Under the pieces are notes generated by a model. That model was not told where the DNA came from. It ran no database searches and saw only the letters and a list, made by a program, of their open reading frames with translations. A DNA stretch of 64,000 nt from positions 20,942 to 84,941 of the forward strand of contig NZ_KN360931.1 in NCBI RefSeq assembly GCF_000784355.1. The letters are read 5' to 3'. Within the stretch, counting starts at the first letter, position 1, and each line of letters starts with the position of its first letter. This stretch comes from Methanolacinia paynteri (lineage in GTDB: Archaea > Halobacteriota > Methanomicrobia > Methanomicrobiales > Methanomicrobiaceae). The position numbers were made by a program, and so were the translations under genes. Shown here piece after piece: positions 35,731 through 45,462 of this stretch.

Positions 35731-36192
35731 TTCTCTTTTCGTCGAATCTCATATTTGTTCAAATTTGATTTTCCATTTTAGGAATTTACGAAGCATCGTA
35801 GTTCTCAATGAAAAAAATCCTGCCGTTAATTATTTTTCAAATTTTCAAATTAGTCTCATTCTTAAAATAAAATTCAAACAATCCCTGTTGTCACAAAGAA
35901 AAGATCCTGAAAATATAATTCCGCAGGATTTCTGGAATCTAAATTTAATAAAAATTCTAAATCCGGTTGTTTTGTTTCAGCCACCTGCAGGAATTTCCAT
36001 TTCAATAAACCATATGATGCTATATTTATGGGGGTGACTTAGGAAATTAAATTTGAATCACTATTTTTCATGAAAATTGTCAAACTGATCACACCTGAAA
36101 GATCAATGATATCATTATTTGGTTTATTGCGATCACTTTCGGATTGTTCTCAAAACAGTCATATCCCTCGAAACCGATACTAATAATCAAGG

Positions 36193-38838
36193 ATGACAGA
36201 CGGCCCGACACCTGCTATGAGACAGTTCTACGAAATGAAGTCGAAACACCCCGGCACAGTTCTTTTTTTCCAGATGGGTGATTTCTACGAGACTTTTGGA
36301 GAGGATGCCGAAGTCGTGTCGCGTGAACTGGATATTACACTGACTTCACGCGGCAGGGACAAGAACGGCGAAAAAATGCCCCTTGCAGGTGTTCCGATTC
36401 ACGCGGGTGAATCGTATATCTCGCGCCTTGTAAAGAAGGGTTACAGGGTTGCCGTCTGCGATCAGATCGAAGACCCGAAAAAGGCCAAGGGCATCGTAAA
36501 ACGCGATGTTGTCAGGATCATAACACCAGGGACGATTATCGATTCGGGAATGATCGATAATTCCGGTCCCAGTTACCTGATGGCAGTTATGCCCGGTAAG
36601 GACATTGAAGACTTGGGATTTGCATTCCTTGATATTTCCACGGGAGAGTTTTTTATCTCTGGGTCCGGCAACGGAGAAATGTTCTCGCAGATAAATTCGG
36701 AGATCGCACGTTACAGGCCGTCGGAGTGCATCGTCCCGGAAAACTGTCCTAAGAAAATTTCTGATTATATCGCGGGCAGAAACGTCCTCGTGACAGGGTA
36801 TGATCCGCTTCATTTTGATATAGAAAATGCAAGAAACTTTCTGCTCGAAAAATTCGAGGTGAATTCCCTCGAAGGATACGGCTGCATGGGAATGGACCTG
36901 TCCGTATGCGCCGCGGGTGCATGCCTCTCATATGCGTGCGAAACGCAGAAATCGGATCTCTCCCATATAAGGGGCTTTTCCACTAGGCTTCCTTCCGGGA
37001 GCATGGTTCTCGATGCAATCACACTGAGGAATCTGGAGGTCCTGGAGAATATAAGAACACGGCAGGGTAAGAATTCACTTTACGATATCCTCGACGAGAC
37101 TAAAACACCGATGGGGAGCAGGGTTCTGAGATCATGGCTCACGGCCCCGCTTGTAGACCGGGACAATATAAATTCAAGGCTCAATGCAGTAGAGTTCTTC
37201 TTCAATAACCTGTACATCCGTGAGTCATTACGATCTCTCCTTCATCGTTACGCGGATATTGAAAGAATAGCAGCTAGGATCTCCTACGGGAATGCCGGTC
37301 CGAGAGAACTCGTCACATTAAAGAATTCCCTTGCAAAAATTCCCGAGATCAGATCATTATTTTCGGAGGAAGGAGCAGTAACCCCTGAACTTATATCCTG
37401 TTCGCTCGGTTCGATCGAATCCCTCGACGAATGCGTTGAACTGATAGAGAGATCCATTGAGGACGAGCCTCCCGTGCTTGCGAGAACCGGCGGTGTGATC
37501 AAGAGAGGCTACAACCATTACCTTGACGAACTCAGGGACTCGTCGGGTTCTGCAAAGGAGTGGATAGCCCAGTTCCAGCAGGACGAGAGGGATCGGACCG
37601 GGATTAAATCGCTCAAGGTCAGCTACAACAAAGTCTTCGGCTATTATATAGAAGTGACAAAGTCGAATCTCAAACTCGTTCCCCAGGAGTACCAGAGAAA
37701 ACAGACCACTGCCAACGGGGAAAGGTTCACTCTTCCCGAACTGCAGGAGAAAGAGTCGTTAATCGTCAATGCGGAAGAGAGATTTATCGCACTCGAACAG
37801 GATTTGTATACCGGAATCCTGACAAAACTCAGGGAAAAGGTCGAAGAGATCCTAGATACTGCAAAGATGATCGGCCGGCTGGATGTCCTGGCGGACTTTG
37901 CTCATTTATCATCAAACTACAATTATGTCCGGCCGGTAATCGAGGATTCGGCAAGACTCCTGATAAGCGACGGGCGGCACCCTGTTGTCGAAAGGAACCA
38001 GTCGTCCGGTTTTGTCCCGAACGATGCAGGAATCGATTCCTCTGACAACCAGATCCTGATAATCACCGGTGCAAACATGGCCGGAAAATCGACCTACATG
38101 CGTGAAGTGGCACTTTTATGTATTATGGCCCAGGCAGGATGCTTCGTCCCCGCATCAGGTGCCGTAATCGGAATTATCGACAGGATATTCACCCGTGTCG
38201 GCGCTTTCGACGATCTTTCGAGCGGCCAGAGCACGTTCATGGTCGAGATGCTCGAGCTTGCGAACATACTCAACAATGTAACGGACAAGAGCCTTGTAAT
38301 CCTCGACGAGATCGGGAGAGGAACAAGTACTCTCGACGGATATTCCATAGCCTGTGCAGTTATAGAATACCTGCACGGGAGCGGAAGTTCGGGGCCGAGA
38401 ACGCTTTTCGCTACTCATTTCCACGAGATGGTGGACATCGAGGGAAAGCTGAAGAGGGTGAAGAACTATCATTTTGCCGTAAAGGATACGGGTTCGGATA
38501 TCGTGTTCCTCAGGAAACTGATCCCCGGTGCAAGCGACAAGAGCTACGGTATTCATGTCGCTAAACTTGCTGGCATCCCCAGAAAAGTGTTAAAGAGGTC
38601 CGAAGAGATACTGCGGGAAGAGCAGGAGAAGGAGTACAGAACCGGAGGAAGAATCCAGCCCCGTTATACCCAGATGCTTCTCGTCGACCAGCCAACCGCC
38701 GTGGAGCCGGTATTGGATGAAAATACGAAAACCCTCCTGAAGAAGGTAAAGGATCTGGACCCCGATTCGCTGACCCCGAGAGAGGCGCTTGCAGTATTAT
38801 ACCAGCTGAGGGAAGAAGCCGGAGGAAATAAAAAATGA
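36193..38838 (+). CDS. mutS: DNA mismatch repair protein MutS
   Basis: Full-length MutS1 of 881 residues. The mismatch-reading Phe-X-Glu motif is in QMGDFYETFGEDA near residue 34; the core lever/clamp region spans about 270-560; the ATPase has Walker A GANMAGKSTYMR near 625 and Walker B LVILDEIGRGTSTLDG near 698; THFHEM is the D-loop His region. A C-terminal tail after about 800 is typical. The MutSL system is bacterial in type and patchy in archaea, so an ancient transfer is likely. The stop overlaps mutL (ATGA). Confidence 0.96.
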   Translation: MTDGPTPAMRQFYEMKSKHPGTVLFFQMGDFYETFGEDAEVVSRELDITLTSRGRDKNGEKMPLAGVPIHAGESYISRLVKKGYRVAVCDQIEDPKKAKGIVKRDVVRIITPGTIIDSGMIDNSGPSYLMAVMPGKDIEDLGFAFLDISTGEFFISGSGNGEMFSQINSEIARYRPSECIVPENCPKKISDYIAGRNVLVTGYDPLHFDIENARNFLLEKFEVNSLEGYGCMGMDLSVCAAGACLSYACETQKSDLSHIRGFSTRLPSGSMVLDAITLRNLEVLENIRTRQGKNSLYDILDETKTPMGSRVLRSWLTAPLVDRDNINSRLNAVEFFFNNLYIRESLRSLLHRYADIERIAARISYGNAGPRELVTLKNSLAKIPEIRSLFSEEGAVTPELISCSLGSIESLDECVELIERSIEDEPPVLARTGGVIKRGYNHYLDELRDSSGSAKEWIAQFQQDERDRTGIKSLKVSYNKVFGYYIEVTKSNLKLVPQEYQRKQTTANGERFTLPELQEKESLIVNAEERFIALEQDLYTGILTKLREKVEEILDTAKMIGRLDVLADFAHLSSNYNYVRPVIEDSARLLISDGRHPVVERNQSSGFVPNDAGIDSSDNQILIITGANMAGKSTYMREVALLCIMAQAGCFVPASGAVIGIIDRIFTRVGAFDDLSSGQSTFMVEMLELANILNNVTDKSLVILDEIGRGTSTLDGYSIACAVIEYLHGSGSSGPRTLFATHFHEMVDIEGKLKRVKNYHFAVKDTGSDIVFLRKLIPGASDKSYGIHVAKLAGIPRKVLKRSEEILREEQEKEYRTGGRIQPRYTQMLLVDQPTAVEPVLDENTKTLLKKVKDLDPDSLTPREALAVLYQLREEAGGNKK

Positions 38839-40682
38839 CAGATCCGGAAGCCGGAAAGATACACATCCTGAGCAATGCCACGATCAACAAGATAGCGGCA
38901 GGCGAGGTCATCGAAAGGCCGGCATCCGTCGTAAAGGAGCTGGTTGAAAATTCGCTCGATGCAGAAGCAACCTCGATAAAGGTTGAGATCACCTCAGACA
39001 ATAGCGGAATAACAAAGATCAGGATATCCGACGACGGATACGGAATGGATGCCGATTCAGCCCTTATCTCGTTTTCGAGGCACGCTACCAGCAAAATCTC
39101 AAAAATATCCGATCTCTATGAGATCTCGACAATGGGCTTTCGCGGTGAGGCGCTTGCAAGTATAGCAGCTGTATCGAAGGTCACGATGATCACGAAACAA
39201 AGGACACTCGAGCCGTCTCCGGGTACAAAGATCGTGATCGAAGGTGGTGACGTTGTCGAACAGTCCCCAGTAAGCGCTCCGGACGGAACAAGCATCCTCG
39301 TTGAAAAACTCTTCTTCAATACGCCCGTCAGAAAAAAGTTCCTGAAGTCCGTAAAGACAGAATTCACCCATATATTCAGGGTAGTCGAAGAGGCGGCGCT
39401 GGCCAACAGTGGCATCTCATTCCAGCTCCTGCATAACGGCAAGGTCAGCCTTTCTACAGGAAAATCGGGATCGGTTCTCGATACCATCACGTATGTTTAC
39501 GGGACTGAATATGCAAAGGAGATGATACCGGTAAAGAGTCTCCAGACATTCATGAAAGTCGACGGCTTCTGTGCACCACCTTCCCTTGATGCTCCCAATT
39601 CCAGGAAGATTATCATATCCGTAAACAACCGTCCGGTTTATTCCCTTCCTCTCGTCCAGGCGGTGAAGAGGGCATACGGCACCCTTCTCCCGCGGGAGAG
39701 ATACCCGGTATGTTTCCTGAATATCAGGATTGACAGGAAAGTTGTAGATGTAAACGTCCACCCGGCTAAAAAAGAAGTCCGTTTCTCAAGAGAGAAAGAG
39801 ATAACAGAAGAAATAGTAGCTTCAGTCAGGGAGGCGCTGGACTCCAGGAACCTGCTGTTTTCGTATGGTGCTGGAAATAAAAACATCATCCGGAAGGTTT
39901 CCGTTGTCGACGATACCTCTCAGAAGCCGTTGTTTTGCGTATCATCTGAAGACGCAGTTTATAATCCCTATTTGGGAGGGGGAAACAAAATTCCGGAGAA
40001 TAGGTCCGACCATTCCCTGGCAGAGTATTCAACTACGGATTCGAGGCTCCGTTCGTCAGCGGATACCGCAGAATCTGAAGAGGATGACAGAAAACTTCCC
40101 TACATGAAGGTCATCGGGCAGGTCGACGATTCATATATAGTAACCCAGATGAGGGGAAGCGACGAGGACGAAATGGTGATAATCGATCAGCATGCCGCCC
40201 ATGAGAGAATAATGTACGAGATTGTCTGTGAGAAGAGGACCTCGGGCCACATCTCACAGGAGCTTCTCGTTCCTTCGGTGATCGCATTCAAGCCGTCCGA
40301 GTCCGCAGCACTTTCAGAAAACCTTCAGCTTCTTGAGGAGGAGGGTTTCTTCCTCGAGGAGTTCGGGAAGGACACTTATGCTCTCAGGGCTGTCCCGGTA
40401 ATTCTTGGGAAAAAGGCAGGAACCGAAACACTGAAAGATATCGTAAACGATCTGCTCGAAGGGGGCAGGGCCCAGTCTCTCGATATTCTGAAAGAAAAAA
40501 TCTCCTCCACTATCGCATGCAAAGCTGCAATAAAAGCGGGAACCTCGTTATCCGTGGAGCAGATGGAGAGACTAGTCGATCAGCTTTCGAGAACGAAAAA
40601 TCCGTATTCATGTCCTCACGGAAGGCCGACCATGATCTCTTTTTCGAAATCGCGGCTGGACTCTATGTTTAAAAGAAGTTAA
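38835..40682 (+). CDS. mutL: DNA mismatch repair endonuclease MutL
   Basis: 615 residues: a GHKL ATPase N-terminal half (NKIAAGEVIERPASVVKELVENSLDA, DDGYGMD, GFRGEAL), and a C-terminal dimerisation/endonuclease domain. The metal-binding motif DQHA(X)2E(X)4E is complete (DQHAAHERIMYE near residue 451), and ACKAAIKAG and CPHGRP are also present. It should therefore nick DNA itself, which fits the absence of MutH. It is translationally coupled to mutS. Confidence 0.96.
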   Translation: MTDPEAGKIHILSNATINKIAAGEVIERPASVVKELVENSLDAEATSIKVEITSDNSGITKIRISDDGYGMDADSALISFSRHATSKISKISDLYEISTMGFRGEALASIAAVSKVTMITKQRTLEPSPGTKIVIEGGDVVEQSPVSAPDGTSILVEKLFFNTPVRKKFLKSVKTEFTHIFRVVEEAALANSGISFQLLHNGKVSLSTGKSGSVLDTITYVYGTEYAKEMIPVKSLQTFMKVDGFCAPPSLDAPNSRKIIISVNNRPVYSLPLVQAVKRAYGTLLPRERYPVCFLNIRIDRKVVDVNVHPAKKEVRFSREKEITEEIVASVREALDSRNLLFSYGAGNKNIIRKVSVVDDTSQKPLFCVSSEDAVYNPYLGGGNKIPENRSDHSLAEYSTTDSRLRSSADTAESEEDDRKLPYMKVIGQVDDSYIVTQMRGSDEDEMVIIDQHAAHERIMYEIVCEKRTSGHISQELLVPSVIAFKPSESAALSENLQLLEEEGFFLEEFGKDTYALRAVPVILGKKAGTETLKDIVNDLLEGGRAQSLDILKEKISSTIACKAAIKAGTSLSVEQMERLVDQLSRTKNPYSCPHGRPTMISFSKSRLDSMFKRS

Positions 40683-40686
40683 AGGG

Positions 40687-41253
40687 TTATCCCTTTAATT
40701 TTGCCTGGACAATAAAGCCGGTTATGATGCTTACAATTCCAAGCACGAATAAGAATGCTCCGAGAACCATAACAAAGACATAATCCATCATGAGCGGCAT
40801 CAGGATAACGAAGAACCCGATTGCCAGTGCTATGATTCCTGTGATTACAAGAAGAACCCTGTACCATCCGCTCTCCTTCTCGGCTGTAAATCCGAGCCAG
40901 AGATCTCCGAAACCGGATATGAATGCCCATATGGCAATAAATACGGCTATCGTCAGCCACATAATCTCGATGTTCAGGAGAACAAGCAGTCCGATAATTA
41001 TACCGATAATTCCTAAAATCACCAGCAGGGCTCTTGATTTTCCGCTTTTTTGCCCTACAGCACCCTTGATGATAATAGAGATGCTGTAGATTACTATCAA
41101 TGCACCGAGGAAGTACGAGATCAGGTTGAAAACCGCCGGTGCCCATACCATCAGAATTAAACCGAAAATTACCGCGATAAGGCCCTGAAGAAGGAAGATC
41201 CACCAGTTTACGGGAGAGAAACCATCTTCTTCCACTATAACTACGTCAGTCAT
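40687..41253 (-). CDS. HdeD/DUF308-family membrane protein
   Basis: 188 residues with six membrane helices in pairs, each repeat beginning with patterns like WIFLLQGLIAVIFGLILM and YRVLLVITGIIALAIGFFVI, as in the DUF308 (HdeD) family. E. coli HdeD is linked to acid resistance; the role in archaea is unknown. It converges with mutL, four bases from its stop. A soluble N-terminal stretch of about 15 residues contains two Val-Glu-rich turns. Confidence 0.82.
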   Translation of the reverse strand: MTDVVIVEEDGFSPVNWWIFLLQGLIAVIFGLILMVWAPAVFNLISYFLGALIVIYSISIIIKGAVGQKSGKSRALLVILGIIGIIIGLLVLLNIEIMWLTIAVFIAIWAFISGFGDLWLGFTAEKESGWYRVLLVITGIIALAIGFFVILMPLMMDYVFVMVLGAFLFVLGIVSIITGFIVQAKLKG

Positions 41254-41336
41254 AAATACCCTCCAACAACAAATACGGCATGATTATATTAATATTTACC
41301 CCTCTTAGAGCGATTTAAAGGATTAAAGCCTTTGGT

Positions 41337-41909
41337 TCAGAGTCTGCACAGATCACGTATGACCCTGAGTACGTACAACCTTTCATCCTCGACAATTTTC
41401 TCTGCGACAATAAAAGAGAGAAATCCCAGCTCTGAAAAGATCTTTCTGACCACGTCCGTTCCGGTAAGTGAAGAGATGAGGAGCAGGCATCTGCCCGTCT
41501 TTGACAGGGCTGAACCGAGCTGTTCGGCGAATTTTTGAATCGTGGCTCTTCCGTCCTCACCGCCGTCAAGTGCATATTCCAGCCAGTCATCGATCCGCTC
41601 TTCCGGCTTCGTAGGGAGGTACGGCGGGTTGAAGATCACGAGATCGAAGGTACCGCAGATCCCGGAGAACAGGTCAGTCCTTACAACCTCTACGCCGTTC
41701 TTCTTTGCGGTGATGCAGGCATAGGGATTGATATCGGTTGCAATCGCATACTCTGCTTTATCCCTGATTCCCGACGAGATGAATCCGCTGCCTGTTCCGA
41801 TCTCTATAACCCGGTCCTGTGATTTGATCTCGTGCATGACTGCTTCAGACAGCAAAAATGTATCTTCTTCAGGCCGGTAGACCTGCTCGTGGTAGAATAA
41901 TTCAGTCAT
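41337..41909 (-). CDS. HemK2/MTQ2-type class I SAM methyltransferase
   Basis: About 190 residues with the SAM motif VIEIGTGSGFIS near residue 34, acidic ATDINPYAC near 58, and the catalytic NPPYLP near 98, which marks methylation of planar amide or amino nitrogen. The EQVYRPEEDTFLL start is typical of the archaeal/eukaryal HemK2 branch, which methylates the Gln of the GGQ motif in release factor aRF1. ATG 41909 is preferred over TTG 41927. Confidence 0.85.
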   Translation of the reverse strand: MTELFYHEQVYRPEEDTFLLSEAVMHEIKSQDRVIEIGTGSGFISSGIRDKAEYAIATDINPYACITAKKNGVEVVRTDLFSGICGTFDLVIFNPPYLPTKPEERIDDWLEYALDGGEDGRATIQKFAEQLGSALSKTGRCLLLISSLTGTDVVRKIFSELGFLSFIVAEKIVEDERLYVLRVIRDLCRL

Positions 41910-42001
41910 ATCTGCCAGATCCGTCAATCACAGGGAAATTGCAGAATAATATTTTCATAAATATTCTTAAAACCTTTTGATTACTAAGTATTGTTAGAAA
42001 G

Positions 42002-43738
42002 ATGCAGCTTAGGATAGGTAAAGCAGGGGGAAGGGACTTTAGTGTCGATGCCCAGGAGCTGGTAACCGGGAGGACGTGCATAATCGCACAGTCAGGGGCC
42101 GGGAAGAGCTGGAGTATTGCTGTATTATGCGAGAAGATGTGTGAAGCCGGGATCGGTTTCTGCCTGATCGATACCGAGGGCGAATACTATTCGCTGAAGG
42201 AAAAATTCGATAATATATGGTGGGTCGGGGCGGAAGGAGCGGATTCAGAGTGCGAAGATATCGAGATGGACTACGATATCGAGAGGGTCAATCTCAAGCA
42301 TCTTATGGAGAGAGCGGTCGCAGAAAGCCGGCCTGTAATCTTCGATGTCTCCGAGGTCGACATGATCCCGCGTGTCACCCGCCTTGTAAATATACTCTAT
42401 GATGTGTCGACCGAGCAGAGAAAACCGTACTTACTGATAGTCGAAGAGGCCGACAAATTCATCCCCCAGTCCAAGGATTCGATAAAAAAGATAGAAGAGA
42501 TATCCCGCCGTGGGAGAAAGAGAGGCCTGGGGCTTCTTGTGGCGACCCAGAGGCCTGCAATAGTCACCAAGAACGTTCTTTCCCAGTGCAACAACCAGAT
42601 AATCGGAAAACTATCCATTGAAAACGATCTTAAGGCCGTGGGTTTGTTCTTCAGCTCCAAGCAGGAGGTTGAAGAGCTGACAACCCTTACACCCGGTGAT
42701 TTCTTCGTGATGGGAACAGTTACCCATGAAAAGACGAAGATGAGATTCGGGAAGAGGCTTACGAAACACAGGGGCCTCACACCTCTTCTTGAGGAGAAGG
42801 AGATCACATCCGAAACCGTTCCGGAGGACGAACCCGAGGATGAAGTTTCATTCAAACTGGACTCCGATGCGGCAATCGATGACGGTGCTAAAAAGGAGAC
42901 AGGATCGGTTTCCCCTGCGGAGCCTGTTGACAATAAACCTCCGGAGCAGAAGAGCAAAAAGAGGAAACCAAGAGCTAAGTCCTCGATCGATGCAAAGGGC
43001 GGCAAGAACTGCATCGTTCCGACCCTTTCAAGGGATGAGGTTCTTGATATCGCATATTCCAGACTAAAAAAACGCAGGTTTGGAATCGGAACGGATGAAA
43101 GACTGATTGCTGCCGAATTATCCTTCAGGCCTGTTTATTTTGTTCTTGTCAGGTACATCAAGAGCAGGATCATCAGGAGCGGCTCGACCATTGAGAATTC
43201 TTTCTTTTTAGACGGGCTGACAGGCGATTGCGTCGATATTGCAGGAGGGATCGCGTTCAGGCGGTGTTTCAGCGAGTACATTGGGCTTGATGAAGATTCC
43301 ATTCTTGTTCTCGACGGCATGCCCCTGGCAGGGGAGACATCCGTAGAGATCGAGGCACGAACGCGTTTTCCGAGAAAGGCCGTCGAGAAGGCGGTGGCAT
43401 CCCTGCTTGAACGCAAACTTCTCACGAACGGTGAAGCTGTAGGGGAATCCGGCGAGATAAAATATGTCCCGCTCGTAAAAAAGAGGCTCCCTGCTCTTTC
43501 CACGAGGATTGTAAAGACGGATTTCAGGTTCGGCCTGCCCGAGGAGGGAGAGGTAATCGAAGAGACTGTTCAGAAGGATGACGTGAGGACTATCCTAAAG
43601 GCGATAGAACCGACGTCCGAGATCGTCGAATTCAAAACATTTTATTATCCTGTATACGAGATCAGGATCGCAGCCGATCATGAAGAGAAAACGGTCTCAA
43701 TAGATGCCCTAACAGGAAAAGAGGTCCGCTGGATCTGA
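42002..43738 (+). CDS. HerA-like ATPase (DUF87 family)
   Basis: 578 residues. The N-terminal domain is a FtsK/HerA-type ATPase: Walker A AQSGAGKSWSI near 35, GIGFCLIDTEGEYYSL near 53, Walker B LLIVEEADKF near 148, and the sensor/arginine-finger region GRKRGLGLLVATQRPA. Residues about 275-335 form a charged linker with acidic and then Lys-rich parts; the C-terminal third contains a winged-helix-like segment and no recognised domain. It is not linked to nurA/mre11 here. It may pump DNA or remodel complexes. It converges with ksgA with one base between stops. Confidence 0.8.
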   Translation: MQLRIGKAGGRDFSVDAQELVTGRTCIIAQSGAGKSWSIAVLCEKMCEAGIGFCLIDTEGEYYSLKEKFDNIWWVGAEGADSECEDIEMDYDIERVNLKHLMERAVAESRPVIFDVSEVDMIPRVTRLVNILYDVSTEQRKPYLLIVEEADKFIPQSKDSIKKIEEISRRGRKRGLGLLVATQRPAIVTKNVLSQCNNQIIGKLSIENDLKAVGLFFSSKQEVEELTTLTPGDFFVMGTVTHEKTKMRFGKRLTKHRGLTPLLEEKEITSETVPEDEPEDEVSFKLDSDAAIDDGAKKETGSVSPAEPVDNKPPEQKSKKRKPRAKSSIDAKGGKNCIVPTLSRDEVLDIAYSRLKKRRFGIGTDERLIAAELSFRPVYFVLVRYIKSRIIRSGSTIENSFFLDGLTGDCVDIAGGIAFRRCFSEYIGLDEDSILVLDGMPLAGETSVEIEARTRFPRKAVEKAVASLLERKLLTNGEAVGESGEIKYVPLVKKRLPALSTRIVKTDFRFGLPEEGEVIEETVQKDDVRTILKAIEPTSEIVEFKTFYYPVYEIRIAADHEEKTVSIDALTGKEVRWI

Positions 43739-43739
43739 A

Positions 43740-44513
43740 TTATGCGGTTGCAATATTCGAGATATCGGAAAAATCCTTCAGGGAAAGTTCCTCGGCTCTC
43801 TTTTTCAGCATTTCATCGGGAAGATTATCGATAATTCTCTCGTATCTCTCTTCTCCGATCACCGACCTTGAGGATTTGAGTGATTTCTTCAGGGTCTTTC
43901 TCCTGTGTGAAAACAGCTCCCTTACAAGAATCGAGTAGAATTCCGGATCATCCACAGGATATGTAAGTTCCTCTTTCATCGTTATTCTCACGACCATCGA
44001 ATCGACGGCGGGAGGCGGGGAGAAGGCTTCGGGAGGCAGGTTGAGAAGAGGCATCACCTTTGCGTATGTCTGAACCATCACGGAAAGTCTTCCGCAGTCG
44101 CTGGTCCCCGGCAGTGCCATCATGCGGAGGGCGAACTCTTTTTGGTACATAAGTACCGCCTCCTTGAACCCGTGCTCGAGGAGCCTGAAGGTAATCTTCG
44201 ATGATACGGAATATGGAAGATTTGCAATAACGATATCGAAATCAGGGTAATCGCACCTGACGGCATCTTCGTTGAGCAGAGTCAGCCGGCCTGAGTCGAT
44301 CTCGTCCGCAAAACGCGATCCTAGGATCTCGATCATCTTCGGATCGATCTCGATAGCGATTACCTTCGCTCCTCTTTCAAGCAGCTCTTTTGTAAGCGCT
44401 CCTTTCCCCGGGCCGATCTCGAGGACGGTCTGATCTTTGATATCTGAAAAATGGGCAATTTTCCTGACCGCATCGGGATCGGTCAGGAAGTGCTGATCAT
44501 GAGGAGCACTCAT
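43740..44513 (-). CDS. ksgA: 16S rRNA dimethyladenosine transferase (KsgA/Dim1)
   Basis: Dimethylates two adjacent adenines near the 3' end of 16S rRNA. It shows DQHFLTDPDAV near the start, the SAM motif VLEIGPGKGALTKEL near residue 35, and motif IV NLPYSVSSK near 100. About 257 residues. ATG 44513 overlaps the DUF655 stop (ATGA); a longer upstream frame is only the shadow of DUF655. Last gene of the long translation-associated run. Confidence 0.95.
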   Translation of the reverse strand: MSAPHDQHFLTDPDAVRKIAHFSDIKDQTVLEIGPGKGALTKELLERGAKVIAIEIDPKMIEILGSRFADEIDSGRLTLLNEDAVRCDYPDFDIVIANLPYSVSSKITFRLLEHGFKEAVLMYQKEFALRMMALPGTSDCGRLSVMVQTYAKVMPLLNLPPEAFSPPPAVDSMVVRITMKEELTYPVDDPEFYSILVRELFSHRRKTLKKSLKSSRSVIGEERYERIIDNLPDEMLKKRAEELSLKDFSDISNIATA

Positions 44514-45070
44514 TTTGAAGTAAAAAGATGATATTTTATGTTTGGATCTTCGATCTCTTCGACTATTCTTTTGATTATCATCTGCTCCGGGTGGGGAATG
44601 GTCTTGATTCTCTCGCTTATGTCGGCAAAGTTCTCGAACGGTTTCTTGTTCCTCTCGTCGAGAATTTCCCACATGAGTTTCTTACCGATCCCCGGGAGAA
44701 GATGAAGCATATGCTGCTTTGATGTAATCGGTACAGCCTTGTTGAAGAAATCTACATATTTCTGCTCGTTCTCCAGTACGATCTTTTCAATTGCGTACGG
44801 GAGTTCGAGCTTGGCCGTCTGGGTGAGGTCCTCGTATCCGATCCTGCGCTTTACACGTTCAATTTTATCTCTTTCCTTATCACCGATGTATACTGTCTCT
44901 TCAGTTTTTATCTCGGCATTCTTGGGAACCAGCTCCAGGAGTTTGTACTGATCTGTACCTACTGCCTGTACCAAAGGTTCTTTCTTGAACTGGGGCCGGC
45001 GTGCATCGCCGTGTCCCATAGGAAGATAATCTAAAACTACCGCATAAAGCTCTTTTTTATCTGAACGCAT
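44510..45070 (-). CDS. DUF655 protein with helix-hairpin-helix-like region
   Basis: 186 residues. The N-terminal half (to about 80) is OB-like, with LDYLPMGHGDARRP and the L-x-V-P pattern; the C-terminal half has LHLLPGIGKKLMWEILDER, a helix-hairpin-helix motif that binds nucleic acid non-specifically. DUF655 is a widespread archaeal family usually next to rpo4, rpl21e and ksgA, as here, suggesting a role in rRNA or ribosome metabolism, but the activity is unknown. Confidence 0.88.
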   Translation of the reverse strand: MRSDKKELYAVVLDYLPMGHGDARRPQFKKEPLVQAVGTDQYKLLELVPKNAEIKTEETVYIGDKERDKIERVKRRIGYEDLTQTAKLELPYAIEKIVLENEQKYVDFFNKAVPITSKQHMLHLLPGIGKKLMWEILDERNKKPFENFADISERIKTIPHPEQMIIKRIVEEIEDPNIKYHLFTSK

Positions 45071-45093
45071 AAGAGGAACACCCCCAAAAAAAA

Positions 45094-45444
45094 TTAAAAG
45101 TGCTGCTCGACAAGGTCCAGGATCTCATCGAGCTCCTCACCTGAAAGGGTGAAGCGCTCTTTTGCATAGATTGCCCTAAGCTCGTCTCTTGTCCTGGGCA
45201 TTATGCTTGCAATCCTGAATGCAATGTCGGGCTTTATTTTTTCCAGCGAAAGGAGTTTCTCGACAAGTTCCCTGGATTTTTCCGCACTTGTCTTTGAGAG
45301 ATGATTGGCATGCTCAATGCTTCTGCGAAGCTCGTATGACATTTCTTTGCCTGCACCGAGACGGTCCGCCTCGACCTTCAGCAGCATCTCCCTCATTTCC
45401 TGAAGGGTTATCCTCTCTTCGCTATCTATTCCTTTTACTTTCAT
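45094..45444 (-). CDS. rpo4: RNA polymerase subunit Rpo4 (RpoF, Rpb4 homolog)
   Basis: About 116 residues, all-helical after a short N-terminal strand. The HRDC-like C-terminal region, LEKIKPDIAFRIASIMPRTRDELRAIYAKER in part, is diagnostic. Rpo4 forms the stalk with Rpo7 (RpoE). ATG 45444 gives the usual MKVKG start; a GTG nine bases upstream is possible. The position between rpl21e and DUF655 is the standard archaeal gene order. Confidence 0.93.
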   Translation of the reverse strand: MKVKGIDSEERITLQEMREMLLKVEADRLGAGKEMSYELRRSIEHANHLSKTSAEKSRELVEKLLSLEKIKPDIAFRIASIMPRTRDELRAIYAKERFTLSGEELDEILDLVEQHF

Positions 45445-45462
45445 GCCAACCACTATGAATGA

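Larger units (their letters stand above)
35198..36192. other. Repeat-rich non-coding interval right of xerA
   Basis: About 1 kb containing two-hairpin repeat copies b and e and R-family copy R4. A 90-codon frame at 35765-36037 has AT-driven composition and no SD, and I do not accept it as a gene. The last 200 bases presumably hold the mutS promoter. Confidence 0.6.

Noticed and set aside
35765..36037. 90-codon plus-strand ORF between R4 and mutS
   Set aside because: AT-rich, Asn/Ile/Phe/Leu-heavy translation with no domain pattern and no SD; typical of chance frames in this interval.
33256..36192. A complete integrated element carried by xerA
   Set aside because: No tRNA attachment site, direct flanking repeats of a core site, or cargo and replication genes are visible; only repeat units surround it.
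42397..43014. 205-codon minus-strand ORF opposite the HerA-like gene
   Set aside because: Shadow of the coding frame, with Ser/Phe-rich low-complexity translation.
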